64,000 nucleotides of DNA from Arthrobacter sp. P2b (GCF_900168295.1 NZ_FVZL01000002.1:62001-126000), one strand, 5' to 3'. Positions 36,223 through 45,550 are shown, counted from the first letter of the stretch. Made by a program: numbers and translations. The notes: generated from the letters alone by a model not told the origin.

Positions 36223-36912
36223 TCAGGGTTTTTCACCCTCGTGCCATGTGGCCGTCAGGTCTTCAACCGCTTTTTGCATGTGCTGGTGGATGCCCTTGAG
36301 CAGACCCTTTCTGTCACCGGCGGCCAGGAGATCCAGGAGGTTCTGGTGTTCCTGGACAAGGGTGTCAAGGCGGGGGTAGGACACTTTCAGGTTCAGGATG
36401 CACATCCTGGATTCGGCAGCGAGTGTCCGGTAAATCCTGTTGAGGCGGGAGTTGCCTGCACCCTCCACGAACGATATGTGGAACTGCATGTCCAGCCGGG
36501 CGATTGCCTGCCAATCGGACGCGGCCACCTGCTTCGCCATGTCGGTGACGATGGATTTTAGGTTGTCCACCGTCTCATCGACTCGTTCAGGCCCGGCATC
36601 CAGCAGGGTCTGCGCAGCGGTGGATTCCACGGCCTCGCGGACGGCGTAGATCTCCCTGATGTCGTCGACGGTGAGCTCCAGGACAAACACGCCCCGGTTC
36701 CGGTGGCTGACGAGGAGGCCTTCCTGGGCGAGCCGCTGCAACGCCTCGCGGACAGGGCCGCGGGAAGACCGCAGCTGGCCGGCCAGGACGGATTCGTTGA
36801 TCTGCTCTCCGGGCCGAAAGGTTCCCTGGACGATCTGTTCCCGCAACTGGTCCGCGATCAGCTGCGCAGTTGGTCTGCCTTCGATGACGAAGAGGCCCTC
36901 CGGTGCCGCCAT
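36223..36912 (-). CDS. FadR-type GntR repressor A
   Basis: 229 residues from the ATG at 36912, aligned with its paralogue; a longer open frame reaches 36981. Residues ~10-75 are the GntR winged helix (IADQLREQIVQGTFRPG, SSRGPVREALQRL). Residues ~85-220 are the FCD ligand domain, with the metal-binding pattern of Asp and His in RLDMQFHISFVEGA and EHQNLLDLL. It probably senses an organic acid. A weak copy of the island's palindrome lies at 36971-36988 before it, suggesting autoregulation. Closely related to the protein at 37130-37822. Confidence 0.88.
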   Translation of the reverse strand: MAAPEGLFVIEGRPTAQLIADQLREQIVQGTFRPGEQINESVLAGQLRSSRGPVREALQRLAQEGLLVSHRNRGVFVLELTVDDIREIYAVREAVESTAAQTLLDAGPERVDETVDNLKSIVTDMAKQVAASDWQAIARLDMQFHISFVEGAGNSRLNRIYRTLAAESRMCILNLKVSYPRLDTLVQEHQNLLDLLAAGDRKGLLKGIHQHMQKAVEDLTATWHEGEKP

Positions 36913-36970
36913 TGTTATCAACTCAACTTTCCTTGTTCCGGCCAGGACGCGTGGAAACTGGCGCTGCCGA

Positions 36971-36988
36971 ATCGTCGACAATTTACAG
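36971..36988. promoter_or_regulatory. Weak FadR-type operator upstream of repressor A
   Basis: ATCGTCGACAATTTACAG (reverse complement CTGTAAATTGTCGACGAT) resembles the operator CTGTAGATTGTCAACAAT at 40619-40636, with three mismatches in 18. It lies about 60 bp before the repressor A start, where it could allow autoregulation. Confidence 0.5.
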
Positions 36989-37047
36989 ATCCTAGGTAAA
37001 AGTGTACTGGCTTGCAGTGGACGCTGACGGTACCCGGCCCATGCGAA

Positions 37048-37074
37048 AGGCCACGTCCTTGTGGGACGTGGCCT
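37048..37074. terminator. Hairpin terminator between the two repressor genes
   Basis: AGGCCACGTCC, a 5-base loop and GGACGTGGCCT form a perfect 11-bp stem 55 bp downstream of the stop of repressor B. It separates the gabT-gabD-repressor B operon from the repressor A gene. Confidence 0.75.
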
Positions 37075-37129
37075 CCCGCCGTCGAACTTCTTTTATTATC
37101 GAATTGCGTTGGTTGTCGGACCGCCTTGG

Positions 37130-37822
37130 TTAGACGGTTACCGCATCCGGTTGATCCGGGGCTGTGAGATCCTCCACAGCTTTGCGCATGTGTTGCTCTA
37201 TGGCGTGGTGAAGGCCGGAGCGTTCGCCCGCCTCGAGCAGGTCCAGAATGGTCTGATGCTCATGGACCAGGGCATCGATCCGGGGATACGCCAGCTCAAG
37301 GTTATGGATACACATTCTGGATTCGGCGGCCAGGGTGTCATAGATACGGATAAGGCGGGTGTTGGCTGCACCTGCCACGAACGTCGCGTGGAACTCCATA
37401 TCCAAGCGGGCGATGGCATGCCAGTCAGAAGCGGCAACCTGTTTCGCCATGTTGCGTACGGTTGCCTGCAATGCCTGGCAGGTCTCCTCTAACCGGGCGG
37501 CGTCGGCGTCGAGAAGGGTATCCGCGGCGACCGACTCCACAGCTTCACGAACTGCGTAGATCTCCCTGACGTCGTCATGGGACAGTTCAAGGACGAAGAC
37601 GCCGCGGTTTCTCCGGCTGACCAGGATTCCTTCCTGGCACAGGCGTTGCAGCGCCTCCCGGACTGGACCCCTGGATGAATGAAGCTGGACCGCGAGTACA
37701 GATTCGTTGATCTGTTCCCCCGGGCGGAAGACCCCCTGAACTATCTGTTCCCGCAGCTGGTCAGCGATCAGTTGCGCAGTGGGCCTTCCCTCCAGGACAA
37801 ACAGCCCTTCCATTGCCGCCAT
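37130..37822 (-). CDS. FadR-type GntR repressor B
   Basis: 230 residues; GGAGGGG stands 6 bases before the ATG. Same layout as repressor A: winged helix (IADQLREQIVQGVFRPG, SSRGPVREALQRL) and FCD domain with RLDMEFHATFVAGA and EHQTILDLL. The two share most residues in the winged helix, so they probably recognise the same operator. It starts 38 bp after the gabD stop and is probably cotranscribed with gabT and gabD, giving feedback control of the island. Confidence 0.9.
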   Translation of the reverse strand: MAAMEGLFVLEGRPTAQLIADQLREQIVQGVFRPGEQINESVLAVQLHSSRGPVREALQRLCQEGILVSRRNRGVFVLELSHDDVREIYAVREAVESVAADTLLDADAARLEETCQALQATVRNMAKQVAASDWHAIARLDMEFHATFVAGAANTRLIRIYDTLAAESRMCIHNLELAYPRIDALVHEHQTILDLLEAGERSGLHHAIEQHMRKAVEDLTAPDQPDAVTV

Positions 37823-37860
37823 TGATACCCCTCCTCCCGTTGTCGGGTTAGCGCCGATGC

Positions 37861-39315
37861 CTAAACGGCTATTGCTGTGTACTTGGTCTCGAGGAACTCC
37901 TCGATGCCGGTTTTCCCGCCCTCGCGGCCCAGCCCGGACTGCTTGACCCCGCCGAACGGCGCCGTGGGGTTGGAGACGAGGCCGGTGTTCACGCCAACCA
38001 TGCCGACTTCAAGTTCTGTCGAGAACCGGAGGGCCTTGTCCATGGCTTCGGTGAACACGTAGCCCACCAGTCCCCAGTCGGTGTCATTAGCCAGCTTGAT
38101 GACTTCGTCTTCGCTGTCGAAGGCGGTGATCGCTGCCACCGGCCCAAAAATCTCGGTGGACATCAGCAGGGCATCCTTCGGGACGTCCACCAGGACGGTG
38201 GGGTTGTAGAAGTAGCCGGGGCCGTCGGGGCGGTTCCCACCGGTGAGGATGCGTGCGCCCTTTGCGACCGCGTCCGCGACCAGACTTTCAACCTTGTCCA
38301 GCCCCTTCTGCTCAATCAGCGGGCCCACGTCGTTGCCGGATGCGGCCCCGTCGCCGACCTTGAGTTCAGACAACTTCTTGGCAAGTTTTTCGCTGAACTC
38401 CTCAACCACCGAGCGGTGCACGAAGAAACGGTTCGCGGCGGTGCAGGCCTCGCCCATGTTCCGCATTTTTGCCTTCAATGCCCCGTCTACAGCCTTTTCA
38501 ATGTCCGCGTCCGCGAGGACGATGAAAGGCGCGTTGCCGCCCAGTTCCATGGAGGAGCGCATGACGTTGTCCGACGCCTGGCGCAACAGCAGCTTCCCCA
38601 CTTCGGTGGAGCCGGTAAAGCTGACCTTGCGGGCGATGCCGCTGCTCATCCAGGGTCCTACGACGGTTGAGGCCTTTGTTGTGGGGACGACGTTCAGGAC
38701 ACCGTCCGGCAGGCCGGCCTGCCGGAAGATGTCGGCCAGCGCCAGGGACGTCAGCGGGGTCAGTTCTGCAGGCTTGAAGACCATGGTGCAGCCAGCCGCG
38801 ACGGCGGGAGCGATCTTGCGTGCGCCCATGGCCAGCGGGAAGTTCCACGGAGTCACCAGCACGCAGGGACCCACCGGTTCCTGCGTGATCAGGATACGGG
38901 TGCTGCGGTCGACGGACGTGGTGCTGTCGCCGCCGATCCGGACGGCTTCTTCCGAAAACCACCTGAGGAATTCTGCGCCGTAGGCCACCTCGCCCTTGGC
39001 TTCGGCCAGCGGCTTGCCCATCTCCGCGGTCATGATCGCCGCAAGGCGGTCTGCGTTGGCCAGGACCAGGTCAAAAGCCCGCCGCAGGATGTCGGCCCGC
39101 TCGCGGGGGGTGGACTTGCCCCACTCTGCCTGCGCGCGGCCGGCCGCCTGGATGGCAAGCTCGGCATCTGCGGGGCTGCCGTCAGCGACGTGGGCAATGA
39201 TTTCGTGGGTTGCCGGGTTTTCCACCGGGAACGTGGCGGAGCCGGTGGCCTTTCGCCAGGCACCGTCGATGAAGAGGTCGGTACGAAGGTCTGCAGGGTC
39301 GAATGAAGTGCTCAT
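37861..39315 (-). CDS. gabD: NAD(P)-dependent succinate-semialdehyde dehydrogenase
   Basis: 484 residues, normal for the family. Contains VTPWNFPLAMGARKIAPA (substrate/cofactor loop), SFTGSTEVGK, the general base Glu in MELGGNAPFIV and the catalytic Cys in GEACTAANRF, all as in GabD-type enzymes. It oxidises succinate semialdehyde, or a related omega-semialdehyde, to the acid. The aminotransferase gene lies 29 bp upstream, so the pair would take an omega-amino acid to a dicarboxylate. Confidence 0.9.
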   Translation of the reverse strand: MSTSFDPADLRTDLFIDGAWRKATGSATFPVENPATHEIIAHVADGSPADAELAIQAAGRAQAEWGKSTPRERADILRRAFDLVLANADRLAAIMTAEMGKPLAEAKGEVAYGAEFLRWFSEEAVRIGGDSTTSVDRSTRILITQEPVGPCVLVTPWNFPLAMGARKIAPAVAAGCTMVFKPAELTPLTSLALADIFRQAGLPDGVLNVVPTTKASTVVGPWMSSGIARKVSFTGSTEVGKLLLRQASDNVMRSSMELGGNAPFIVLADADIEKAVDGALKAKMRNMGEACTAANRFFVHRSVVEEFSEKLAKKLSELKVGDGAASGNDVGPLIEQKGLDKVESLVADAVAKGARILTGGNRPDGPGYFYNPTVLVDVPKDALLMSTEIFGPVAAITAFDSEDEVIKLANDTDWGLVGYVFTEAMDKALRFSTELEVGMVGVNTGLVSNPTAPFGGVKQSGLGREGGKTGIEEFLETKYTAIAV

Positions 39316-39344
39316 ATCAGGCTTTCAGGATGGTCGGGAAGGAG

Positions 39345-40598
39345 TCAGGAGGTGGCGGCTTTGAGGGCCTGGGTGAACCGCGAAAGGCCCTGCAGGATTT
39401 CGTCACTGCTCACATTCAGCGGCGGAATGATACGGATGACGTTGCCGTGCGGGCCGCAGGTCAGAAGCAGCAGCTCCTCCTTGATGGCCGCCTGCTGGAC
39501 AGCAAGTGCGGTGGCAGCGTCCGGAGCGGCCGCGGGACCCGTGAACTCGATGGACTGCATCAGGCCACGCCCGCGTACATCTCCAATTACGTCGAATTCG
39601 GTTTTGAGGACATCGAGTCCAGTGCGCAGCTGGTCACCGCGGTCCAGAGCATTCGTGACCAGGTTTTCGCGCTCAATGACATCAAGGGTGGCGACACCGG
39701 CCGCCGCTGCCACGGCGTTCCCGCCATAGGTCCCCCCTTGGGATCCGGGCCAGGCTTTGCCCATCAGTTCGGCCGAGGCTGCAATGGCCGAGATCGGGAA
39801 GCCGCTGGCGAGGCCCTTGGCGGTGATGACCACGTCCGGCCTGATGCCCGCCCAGTCATGCCCCCAGAACTTTCCTGTACGGCCCACCCCCGCCTGGACC
39901 TCGTCGACGATGAAGACGATGCCGTGCCGGTCTGCGCGCTCCCTGAGGCCCTGGAGGAAGGCCACAGGGGTCGGAATGTAGCCGCCGTCGCCGAGTACGG
40001 GCTCGATGATGAATCCGGCCGTATCGGCTGGGCTGCTGATGCTGACCAGGAGGTGGTCGAGCTCTCTAAGGGCAAAGGCCACTGCTGTTTCTTCATCCCA
40101 GCCGTACCGGTAGGCGTGCGGGAACGGTGAAATGTGGACCCCTCCCATCAGGGGTGAGAAGCCTGAGCGGAACTTTGTCCCGGCGGTGGTGAGGGACGCC
40201 GCCCCGACTGTCCGTCCATGGAACCCGCCCTGGAACGAGATGATGTTGGGCCGGCCGGTGGCCATCCGGGCCAACCGGACCGATGCCTCCACTGCCTCTG
40301 AGCCGGAGGTGGCGTAGAAGACGCTGTCCAGCCCCGGAGGCAGGTATTGGCCGAGCTTGTCGGTCAGCGCAAGCAGGGGCTTGTGCATCACGGTGGTGTA
40401 TTGGGCATGGATGATCTTTCCCACCTGGTCACGGGCCGCTGCGACGACGTCCGGGTGGCAGTGTCCGGTGCTGGTCACGCCGATTCCCGTCGTGAAGTCG
40501 AGGTATTTCTTGCCGTCGGTGGCGTGGATCCAGCTGCCAAGGGCGTGGTCGACGACGACGGGCGTGGCCTGCTTGAGGATGGGACTGAGAGTTGCCAT
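39345..40598 (-). CDS. gabT: Class III omega-aminotransferase (4-aminobutyrate transaminase-like)
   Basis: 417 residues. PLP-dependent fold type I: ATSGSEAVEASVRLAR (phosphate site), GGFHGRT, IVDEVQAGVGRTG and the Schiff-base lysine in TAKGLASGFP. It is closest in form to GabT/omega-aminotransferases that move a terminal amino group to 2-oxoglutarate. The exact substrate is uncertain. No ribosome binding site is seen before the ATG, and a promoter-like TTGACA (40632-40627) lies close enough for a leaderless message. The operator at 40620-40636 sits directly upstream. Confidence 0.85.
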   Translation of the reverse strand: MATLSPILKQATPVVVDHALGSWIHATDGKKYLDFTTGIGVTSTGHCHPDVVAAARDQVGKIIHAQYTTVMHKPLLALTDKLGQYLPPGLDSVFYATSGSEAVEASVRLARMATGRPNIISFQGGFHGRTVGAASLTTAGTKFRSGFSPLMGGVHISPFPHAYRYGWDEETAVAFALRELDHLLVSISSPADTAGFIIEPVLGDGGYIPTPVAFLQGLRERADRHGIVFIVDEVQAGVGRTGKFWGHDWAGIRPDVVITAKGLASGFPISAIAASAELMGKAWPGSQGGTYGGNAVAAAAGVATLDVIERENLVTNALDRGDQLRTGLDVLKTEFDVIGDVRGRGLMQSIEFTGPAAAPDAATALAVQQAAIKEELLLLTCGPHGNVIRIIPPLNVSSDEILQGLSRFTQALKAATS

Positions 40599-40619
40599 GG
40601 CTCATACTTTCTGAAGAAC

Positions 40620-40636
40620 TGTAGATTGTCAACAAT
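40620..40636. promoter_or_regulatory. FadR-type operator upstream of gabT
   Basis: TGTAGATTGTCAACAAT, built on the palindrome TTGT-CA-ACAA, begins 22 bp before the gabT ATG. It shares 15 identical bases, in the same gene-relative orientation, with 44724-44738. The TTGACA it contains on the minus strand could be the -35, so a bound repressor would block the promoter. Confidence 0.65.
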
Positions 40637-40678
40637 TAGCAAAAACTGCGAAGTGATGACCTGTGTAGGTGGGACAGG

Positions 40679-41812
40679 TCAGGCCTTGGTAAAACGCTGT
40701 GGCCGTACGAAGTCCAGGCCGGAAAACAGCTGCTTGCCCAGGGCCTCATGGGCCGCAATTGCGCCGTACCCGGAAGCCATTTTGAACCCGGCGCCGGAGA
40801 AACCGGTGGCGCAGTAGATCCGGCTCGCATCCGTCAGCCGGCCCAACAGCGGATGCCGATCGGGTGTGTAAAGATCGGGGAAGGCGTCGGAGCGGACAAT
40901 GCTGGGGACCAGGCCGGGAAAGAATTCGGCCACCGTCTCCGTGGTTTCCAGGATTTCGGCCGGGGTCAGCTCCCTGGCTACCGCATCGGCACGGGCGGCG
41001 GGCTGGCTGCGGCCATCAAGGGTTGCCTTGACCGTCACGCCATCGACGGCGGGCGCCCCGTACATCGAGCGGTCCCCGGAAATACGGATGAAGACAGGAA
41101 ACCTTGCCGGCGAAAACTCCGCCGGATCCCGTGCGACAAACCAGGAGAGGAAATTCCTGCGGACTTCGGTGGCAGCCCTTAGGTGACCGGGCATCAGTCT
41201 CTGCGACCAGCCCCCGGAGGCGACAATGACGTTTTCGAAGGTCCAGGATCCTTCCCCGGAGGTGACCACCACACCGTCGCTGGTCTCCCGGATGCCGTCA
41301 ATGGGCCTGTTCGCCACGACAGATGCCCCGTTTGCCTCTGCCGCTGCGACTGCTGCCGTCACGGCACGGTCGGTGCGCAAGGCGCCCGCATGGGGATCGA
41401 ACACTGCGGAGTCGTCCGCCCGGAGGTTGTGCTGCGGGTAGCGTTCCTCCATCGCGTCCCGGCTGAGGAGCTCGTGCTCGGCCCCGGTCTGCCGTGTGGT
41501 TTCCAATAGGCTCCGCAGGTACGGCCCGTCAGTTGTTCCGATGGAGAGGCCGCCGCAGCGGGTCAGGATGTCCTGGCCCGTTTCGGCTTCCAGTTCGGCC
41601 CAAAGACGGCGTGAGCGATCCAGGATGGGGTAGTAATCGGGGATTCCCCGGTACAGCATGCGGAACAACCGGGTGTCACCGCCGACGGCGCTCCGACCGT
41701 GCCCGGGGGTGGCAGCCTCAAATCCGACCACGGCATCCGACAGGCGGGAGGCTTGCCAGAGGGCCATGGATCCGATGCTGCCCAGGCCGATGACGGCGAG
41801 TTTTCCGTCCAT
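40679..41812 (-). CDS. FAD-dependent sarcosine oxidase/N-methyltryptophan oxidase-like enzyme
   Basis: 377 residues, the length of monomeric sarcosine oxidases. N-terminal FAD site VIGLGSIGSMALWQAS, the acid FEA at the end of the second strand, the GDTRLFRMLY segment, and a C-terminal CATGFSGAGFKMASGYG block that includes the flavin-proximal region. It should oxidise a secondary amine (N-methyl amino acid) to an imine, releasing H2O2 and an aldehyde. It starts 3 bp after the ABC ATPase stop, so it is cotranscribed with the importer and probably acts on the imported compound. Confidence 0.83.
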   Translation of the reverse strand: MDGKLAVIGLGSIGSMALWQASRLSDAVVGFEAATPGHGRSAVGGDTRLFRMLYRGIPDYYPILDRSRRLWAELEAETGQDILTRCGGLSIGTTDGPYLRSLLETTRQTGAEHELLSRDAMEERYPQHNLRADDSAVFDPHAGALRTDRAVTAAVAAAEANGASVVANRPIDGIRETSDGVVVTSGEGSWTFENVIVASGGWSQRLMPGHLRAATEVRRNFLSWFVARDPAEFSPARFPVFIRISGDRSMYGAPAVDGVTVKATLDGRSQPAARADAVARELTPAEILETTETVAEFFPGLVPSIVRSDAFPDLYTPDRHPLLGRLTDASRIYCATGFSGAGFKMASGYGAIAAHEALGKQLFSGLDFVRPQRFTKA

Positions 41813-41815
41813 GGT

Positions 41816-42583
41816 TTAGAGGACCTGTTTCAGGAAGGCCTGGGTGCGGGTTTCTTTGGGGTTGGTGAGGATTTCGCGGGCATCGCCGCGTTCGACGATG
41901 TAGCCGTCGTCCATGAAGATCAGGGAGTCGGCCACTTCGCGGGCGAAGCCCATTTCGTGGGTGACCACCACCATGGTCATGCCTTTTTTGGCGAGGTCCT
42001 TCATGACGGCGAGGACTTCGCCGACTTTTTCGGGGTCCAGCGCGGAGGTGGGTTCGTCGAAGAGCATGATCTCGGGGTCCATGGCCAGGGACCGGGCGAT
42101 CGCGACGCGTTGCTGTTGTCCGCCGGAGAGTTGGGCGGGGTAGTAGTCGCCGAAGCCGGCCAGGCCGACGCTGGCGAGCAGTTCGTGGGCCCGTTTGGCT
42201 GCCTCTTTCTTGTCAGCTCGTTTGACCAGGACGGGGCCGGACATGATGTTTTCGTGTGCGGTCATGTTGGGGAAGAGGTTGAAGGACTGGAAGACCATGC
42301 CCACCCGGGTGCGCTGTTCGGCGAGTTTTTTGGGCGGCAGGGCGTGGTAGGCGTTCTCGGTTTCGTAGTAGCCGAAGTCTTCGCCGTTGACTTTCAGGAC
42401 CCCGGAGTCGACGGTTTCCAGGCCGTTGATGCAGCGCAGGATGGTGGATTTGCCGGAGCCGCTGGGGCCGATGATGCAGCAGATCTCGCCGCTGGCGATG
42501 TCCAGGTTGATGTCTTTGAGGACTGTTTTGGGTCCGAAGGACTTGCGGATCTTCTGGGCGAGGATGGTTCCGTCGTTGCTCAT
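41816..42583 (-). CDS. Polar amino acid ABC importer ATPase
   Basis: 255 residues. Walker [11 protein letters not shown]-loop [13 protein letters not shown], signature LSGGQQQR, Walker [15 protein letters not shown] and the switch His in [14 protein letters not shown], as in GlnQ/HisP-type ATPases. It energises the importer with the permease gene it overlaps (ATGA) and the binding protein upstream. Confidence 0.93.
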   Translation of the reverse strand: MSNDGTILAQKIRKSFGPKTVLKDINLDIASGEICCIIGPSGSGKSTILRCINGLETVDSGVLKVNGEDFGYYETENAYHALPPKKLAEQRTRVGMVFQSFNLFPNMTAHENIMSGPVLVKRADKKEAAKRAHELLASVGLAGFGDYYPAQLSGGQQQRVAIARSLAMDPEIMLFDEPTSALDPEKVGEVLAVMKDLAKKGMTMVVVTHEMGFAREVADSLIFMDDGYIVERGDAREILTNPKETRTQAFLKQVL

Positions 42584-43512
42584 CGTGCAGCGCCTTCCGG
42601 GTCGGTGAGCACAACGGGTTTGGCCTTGCGGGGCAGGCGGGAGGTTGCGCGGGAGTATTTCTGTTCGAGCTTGGACTGCGGGTAGCTCAGCAGCAGGGTC
42701 ATCACGAGGTACCAGAGGCTGGCGACGATCAGCAGCGGGATGGTCTCGTATGTGCGGGCGTAGATCAACTGGGCGCTTTGGAGCAGTTCGGCCACGCCCA
42801 GGACGCTGACCAGCGAGGTTCCCTTGAACATGCCGATCACCTGGTTGCCGGTGGCGGGGATGATCGAGGGCATCGCCTGGGGGATGATGACTTTGCGCAT
42901 CTTCATCGCCCCGCTCATGCCCAGCGAATCGGCGGCTTCGATCTGGCCCTTGCCCACGGAGGAGAACCCGCCGCGGATGATCTCTGCCATGTAGGCCGCC
43001 TCGTTCAGCGTCAGCCCGACCAGGGCCGCGGTGATGGGTGCCATCAGGGCGTTCATGTCGATCGCGGTGCTGATATCGGTGAACGGGATGCCGATGGACA
43101 GGTTCGGGTACAGCGCCGCGACGTTGAACCAGAAGATCAGCTGCACCAGCACCGGGGTACCGCGGAACAAGGTGATGTAGACCCCGGCCGTGGCAGCGAT
43201 CGGCTTGATCTTCGAACCCCGCATGATGGCCAGGGCCAGGCCCAGGAGCGTTCCCAGGGCCATGCTGGCCACCGTGAGGAAGATCGTGAGCATCAACCCG
43301 CGCAGGATCGATTCATGCGTGAAGTACTTTGCGACCACGTCCCACTTGAAGTTCGGGTTCGTTGACACCGAAAACAGGACACCGATGCCAATCAGGCTGC
43401 ACACCACCCAGGCAACATACTCAAAGGTACTGCGCCGCTTGAGCCGGGGCTTGAGCGCTGAATCCTTCCCATTCATGCCGGGTTCACTTCTTTCGATGGT
43501 TAGTTGCTGCAT
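42580..43512 (-). CDS. Polar amino acid ABC importer permease
   Basis: 310 residues from the ATG at 43512 (AAAGGGG upstream); the open frame runs further but the extension is not convincing. A HisM/GlnP-type permease with an N-terminal cytosolic stretch, about five or six helices, the [11 protein letters not shown] motif, and the EAA loop around [20 protein letters not shown]. Only one permease gene is present, so it probably acts as a homodimer. Confidence 0.9.
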   Translation of the reverse strand: MQQLTIERSEPGMNGKDSALKPRLKRRSTFEYVAWVVCSLIGIGVLFSVSTNPNFKWDVVAKYFTHESILRGLMLTIFLTVASMALGTLLGLALAIMRGSKIKPIAATAGVYITLFRGTPVLVQLIFWFNVAALYPNLSIGIPFTDISTAIDMNALMAPITAALVGLTLNEAAYMAEIIRGGFSSVGKGQIEAADSLGMSGAMKMRKVIIPQAMPSIIPATGNQVIGMFKGTSLVSVLGVAELLQSAQLIYARTYETIPLLIVASLWYLVMTLLLSYPQSKLEQKYSRATSRLPRKAKPVVLTDPEGAAR

Positions 43513-43522
43513 GGAAGCCCCT

Positions 43523-44455
43523 TTACTTAAGGTTCGCCGTGGTGATGCCCGCGCCGCCGAGGCCCCACTTGTCCAGCGACTCCTTGTATTCAGGGCTGTC
43601 AAGGACAGACTGCGTGGCTGCCTGCAGGGCCGGCGTCAATGCAGAGCCCTTCTTAAGCCCCATGGCATTGATGTGGTCCGTGCGGGTGTCCAGCTGGGGA
43701 GCAAGGACCTCGAAGGTGTTCGGCTGCTGCTCGCTGGCCCAGGCCAGGGACGGGGTGGCGTCGACGACCCCGTCAACACGCTTGGACACCAGTTGCGTCA
43801 GGGATTCCTGGACGTTGGGCAGCGTGATGATGTTAATTGCCGGCTTGCCCTTTTCCTCGCAGGTCCACTTCGAAACGTTCGGCATGTGCTTCAGTTGCGC
43901 GTTCGACCCCTTGGTCACTGCAATATTCTTGCCGCACATTTCGTCGTTGCTGATGTTCAGCGGATTCCCATGGACTACCGCAACCGATATGCCGCTGTTG
44001 AGGTAGGTCACCATGTCCAGCACCTTCAACCGTTCCTCCGTGGGGGACATGGTGGTCACAGTGAAGTCGTAGCGGCCGCCGTCGATGCCGGGAATGATCG
44101 TGTCGAACTGGGTGTTCTCGAACTTCAGCTTGAGGTCGAGCTTCTTCGCCACGAGACGGGCGATGTCCGGATTCACGCCGATCGGGGTGGTGTTGTCATC
44201 GGCCAGGAACGTCGTGGGCGGGTAATGCAGGTCCATCGCGACGGTCAGTTCGCCCTTGGACTTGAAGGACTCCGGCAACAGCGCCACCGCGGAGGCATCC
44301 GGCTGAACGCCTTCTGAGATGTCAGCCGTGTCGGAGGTCTTGGACTTTGTTTCTCCGGGGGCCGACGTGCTGCTGGCCGCGCCGCCACATGCACTGAGCG
44401 TCAGCAGCACGGCAAGCCCTGCGGCTGCAGTCTGAACTTTGTTGATGGTCTTCAT
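43523..44455 (-). CDS. Polar amino acid-type ABC importer binding lipoprotein
   Basis: 310 residues. Lipobox LSACGG (Cys23), then a SBP family-3 domain with VAMDLHYPPTTF, GVNPDIARLVAKKL, FDTIIPGIDGGRYDFTVTTMSPTEER and the second-lobe MCGKNIAVTKGSNAQ. Family-3 proteins bind amino acids and small amines. GAAGGGAAG precedes the ATG. First gene of the importer-oxidase operon, divergent from the HAD operon, with an operator about 195 bp upstream. Confidence 0.92.
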   Translation of the reverse strand: MKTINKVQTAAAGLAVLLTLSACGGAASSTSAPGETKSKTSDTADISEGVQPDASAVALLPESFKSKGELTVAMDLHYPPTTFLADDNTTPIGVNPDIARLVAKKLDLKLKFENTQFDTIIPGIDGGRYDFTVTTMSPTEERLKVLDMVTYLNSGISVAVVHGNPLNISNDEMCGKNIAVTKGSNAQLKHMPNVSKWTCEEKGKPAINIITLPNVQESLTQLVSKRVDGVVDATPSLAWASEQQPNTFEVLAPQLDTRTDHINAMGLKKGSALTPALQAATQSVLDSPEYKESLDKWGLGGAGITTANLK

Positions 44456-44649
44456 GGTGCTTCCCTTCGAATGGTTTCAGCTGGAGTCTTCTGCTGAAAC
44501 GGGTGCAATTCTGGTTTCCAGGACCGTCCCGCATGCCCTTTGTCGCGCCAATGCGGCAATGGGAGGTTCGGTTGTGCTTCCTGCTTTATGCGGAATGTGA
44601 TCCTGATCTCGTTCCGCATCCAAGAGCAATGCAACTCCTGAAATCGCCG

Positions 44650-44661
44650 ATTGTCAACAAT
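44650..44661. promoter_or_regulatory. FadR-type operator on the importer side of the divergent region
   Basis: ATTGTCAACAAT is a near-perfect palindrome with two mismatched central bases. Read towards the importer it contains TTGACA, a possible -35. It is the second site in the 420-bp region between the divergent operons, 74 bp from 44724. Confidence 0.62.
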
Positions 44662-44723
44662 TGACGATAATAAAGTTGATGTACCCCACTGGTTCAGGCG
44701 AAAGGCGCTCGGACTGCCTGAAC

Positions 44724-44738
44724 TGTTGACAATCTACA
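44724..44738. promoter_or_regulatory. FadR-type operator and promoter of the HAD-oxidase operon
   Basis: TGTTGACAATCTACA matches all 15 bases of the gabT operator in the same gene-relative orientation. TTGACA (44726-44731) followed after 18 bp by TAGAGT (44750-44755) makes a good promoter, so a repressor here would cover the -35. The rest of the 44456-44875 intergenic region holds no gene that I can support. Confidence 0.65.
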
Positions 44739-44875
44739 ATCCCGCAGCCTAGAGTCGAAGCCAAGCGGGCAGAAGAGGTTTCCGGCACCGGAAGACATCC
44801 CGCAGCCCGCACACATCACGAATCGGGCCAGGAACAGCGCGGTTCACGTGCAAGACCCCAAGGAACGGACGAATC

Positions 44876-45550
44876 ATGGCAGACACGAACCTCCGGCCGA
44901 AGTACATCTCTTTTGATGTGTACGGCACGCTCATCAACTTCGACATTGATCCCACCACCCGTCGGCTGCTCGATGGTCGCATTTCTGAAGAGCAGTGGCC
45001 TGCCTTCAAGAAGCAGTTCCGCGGGTACCGGTTCGACGAGGTCCTTGGCGACTTCAAGCCCTACGAGCAGATCCTCCAGGATTCCTTTGACCGCGTGTGC
45101 AGGCGCTGGGGCATTGGGCCCACTGAAGGTGCCGGCGCAGAATTCGCCGAGGCTGTACGGGGCTGGGTTGCCCACGAAGACGTGCCGGCCCCGCTGAAGC
45201 TTATGGGCGACAACTACAAGCTTGTGGCTCTGTCCAACGCCGACGACAGCTTCCTGGACATCAGCATTCCCAAGCTCGGCGCTGACTTCCACGCCGTGCT
45301 GACCGCTGAGCAGGCCCAGGCCTACAAGCCGCGCTACCAGGCTTTCGAGTACATGCTCGATACCCTGAACGCCACGCCGGAGGACTTCCTGCACATCTCC
45401 TCGCACACCCGCTACGACATGCACCCGATGCACGACATGGGCTTCCGTAACCTCTGGATGCTGGACCGTGGCTATGACCCCATCGGCCCGGGCTACGGCC
45501 TCAACACCGCCAAGTCCCTGGACGAGATCAACAAGCACCTCGGTCTCTAG
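44876..45550 (+). CDS. HAD hydrolase, haloacid dehalogenase type II-like
   Basis: 224 residues; AAGGAACGG precedes the ATG. It has the nucleophile motif SFDVYGTLINFD, motif II LSNADDSF, the motif III lysine in QAYKPRYQAF and motif IV HISSHTRYDMHPMHDMG. Length and motif I match L-2-haloacid dehalogenases, but motif IV has SSH with an inserted residue where dehalogenases have SSN followed by Asp. The real substrate may therefore be a phosphate ester or another 2-substituted acid. First gene of a five-gene operon directed away from the importer. Confidence 0.8.
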   Translation: MADTNLRPKYISFDVYGTLINFDIDPTTRRLLDGRISEEQWPAFKKQFRGYRFDEVLGDFKPYEQILQDSFDRVCRRWGIGPTEGAGAEFAEAVRGWVAHEDVPAPLKLMGDNYKLVALSNADDSFLDISIPKLGADFHAVLTAEQAQAYKPRYQAFEYMLDTLNATPEDFLHISSHTRYDMHPMHDMGFRNLWMLDRGYDPIGPGYGLNTAKSLDEINKHLGL

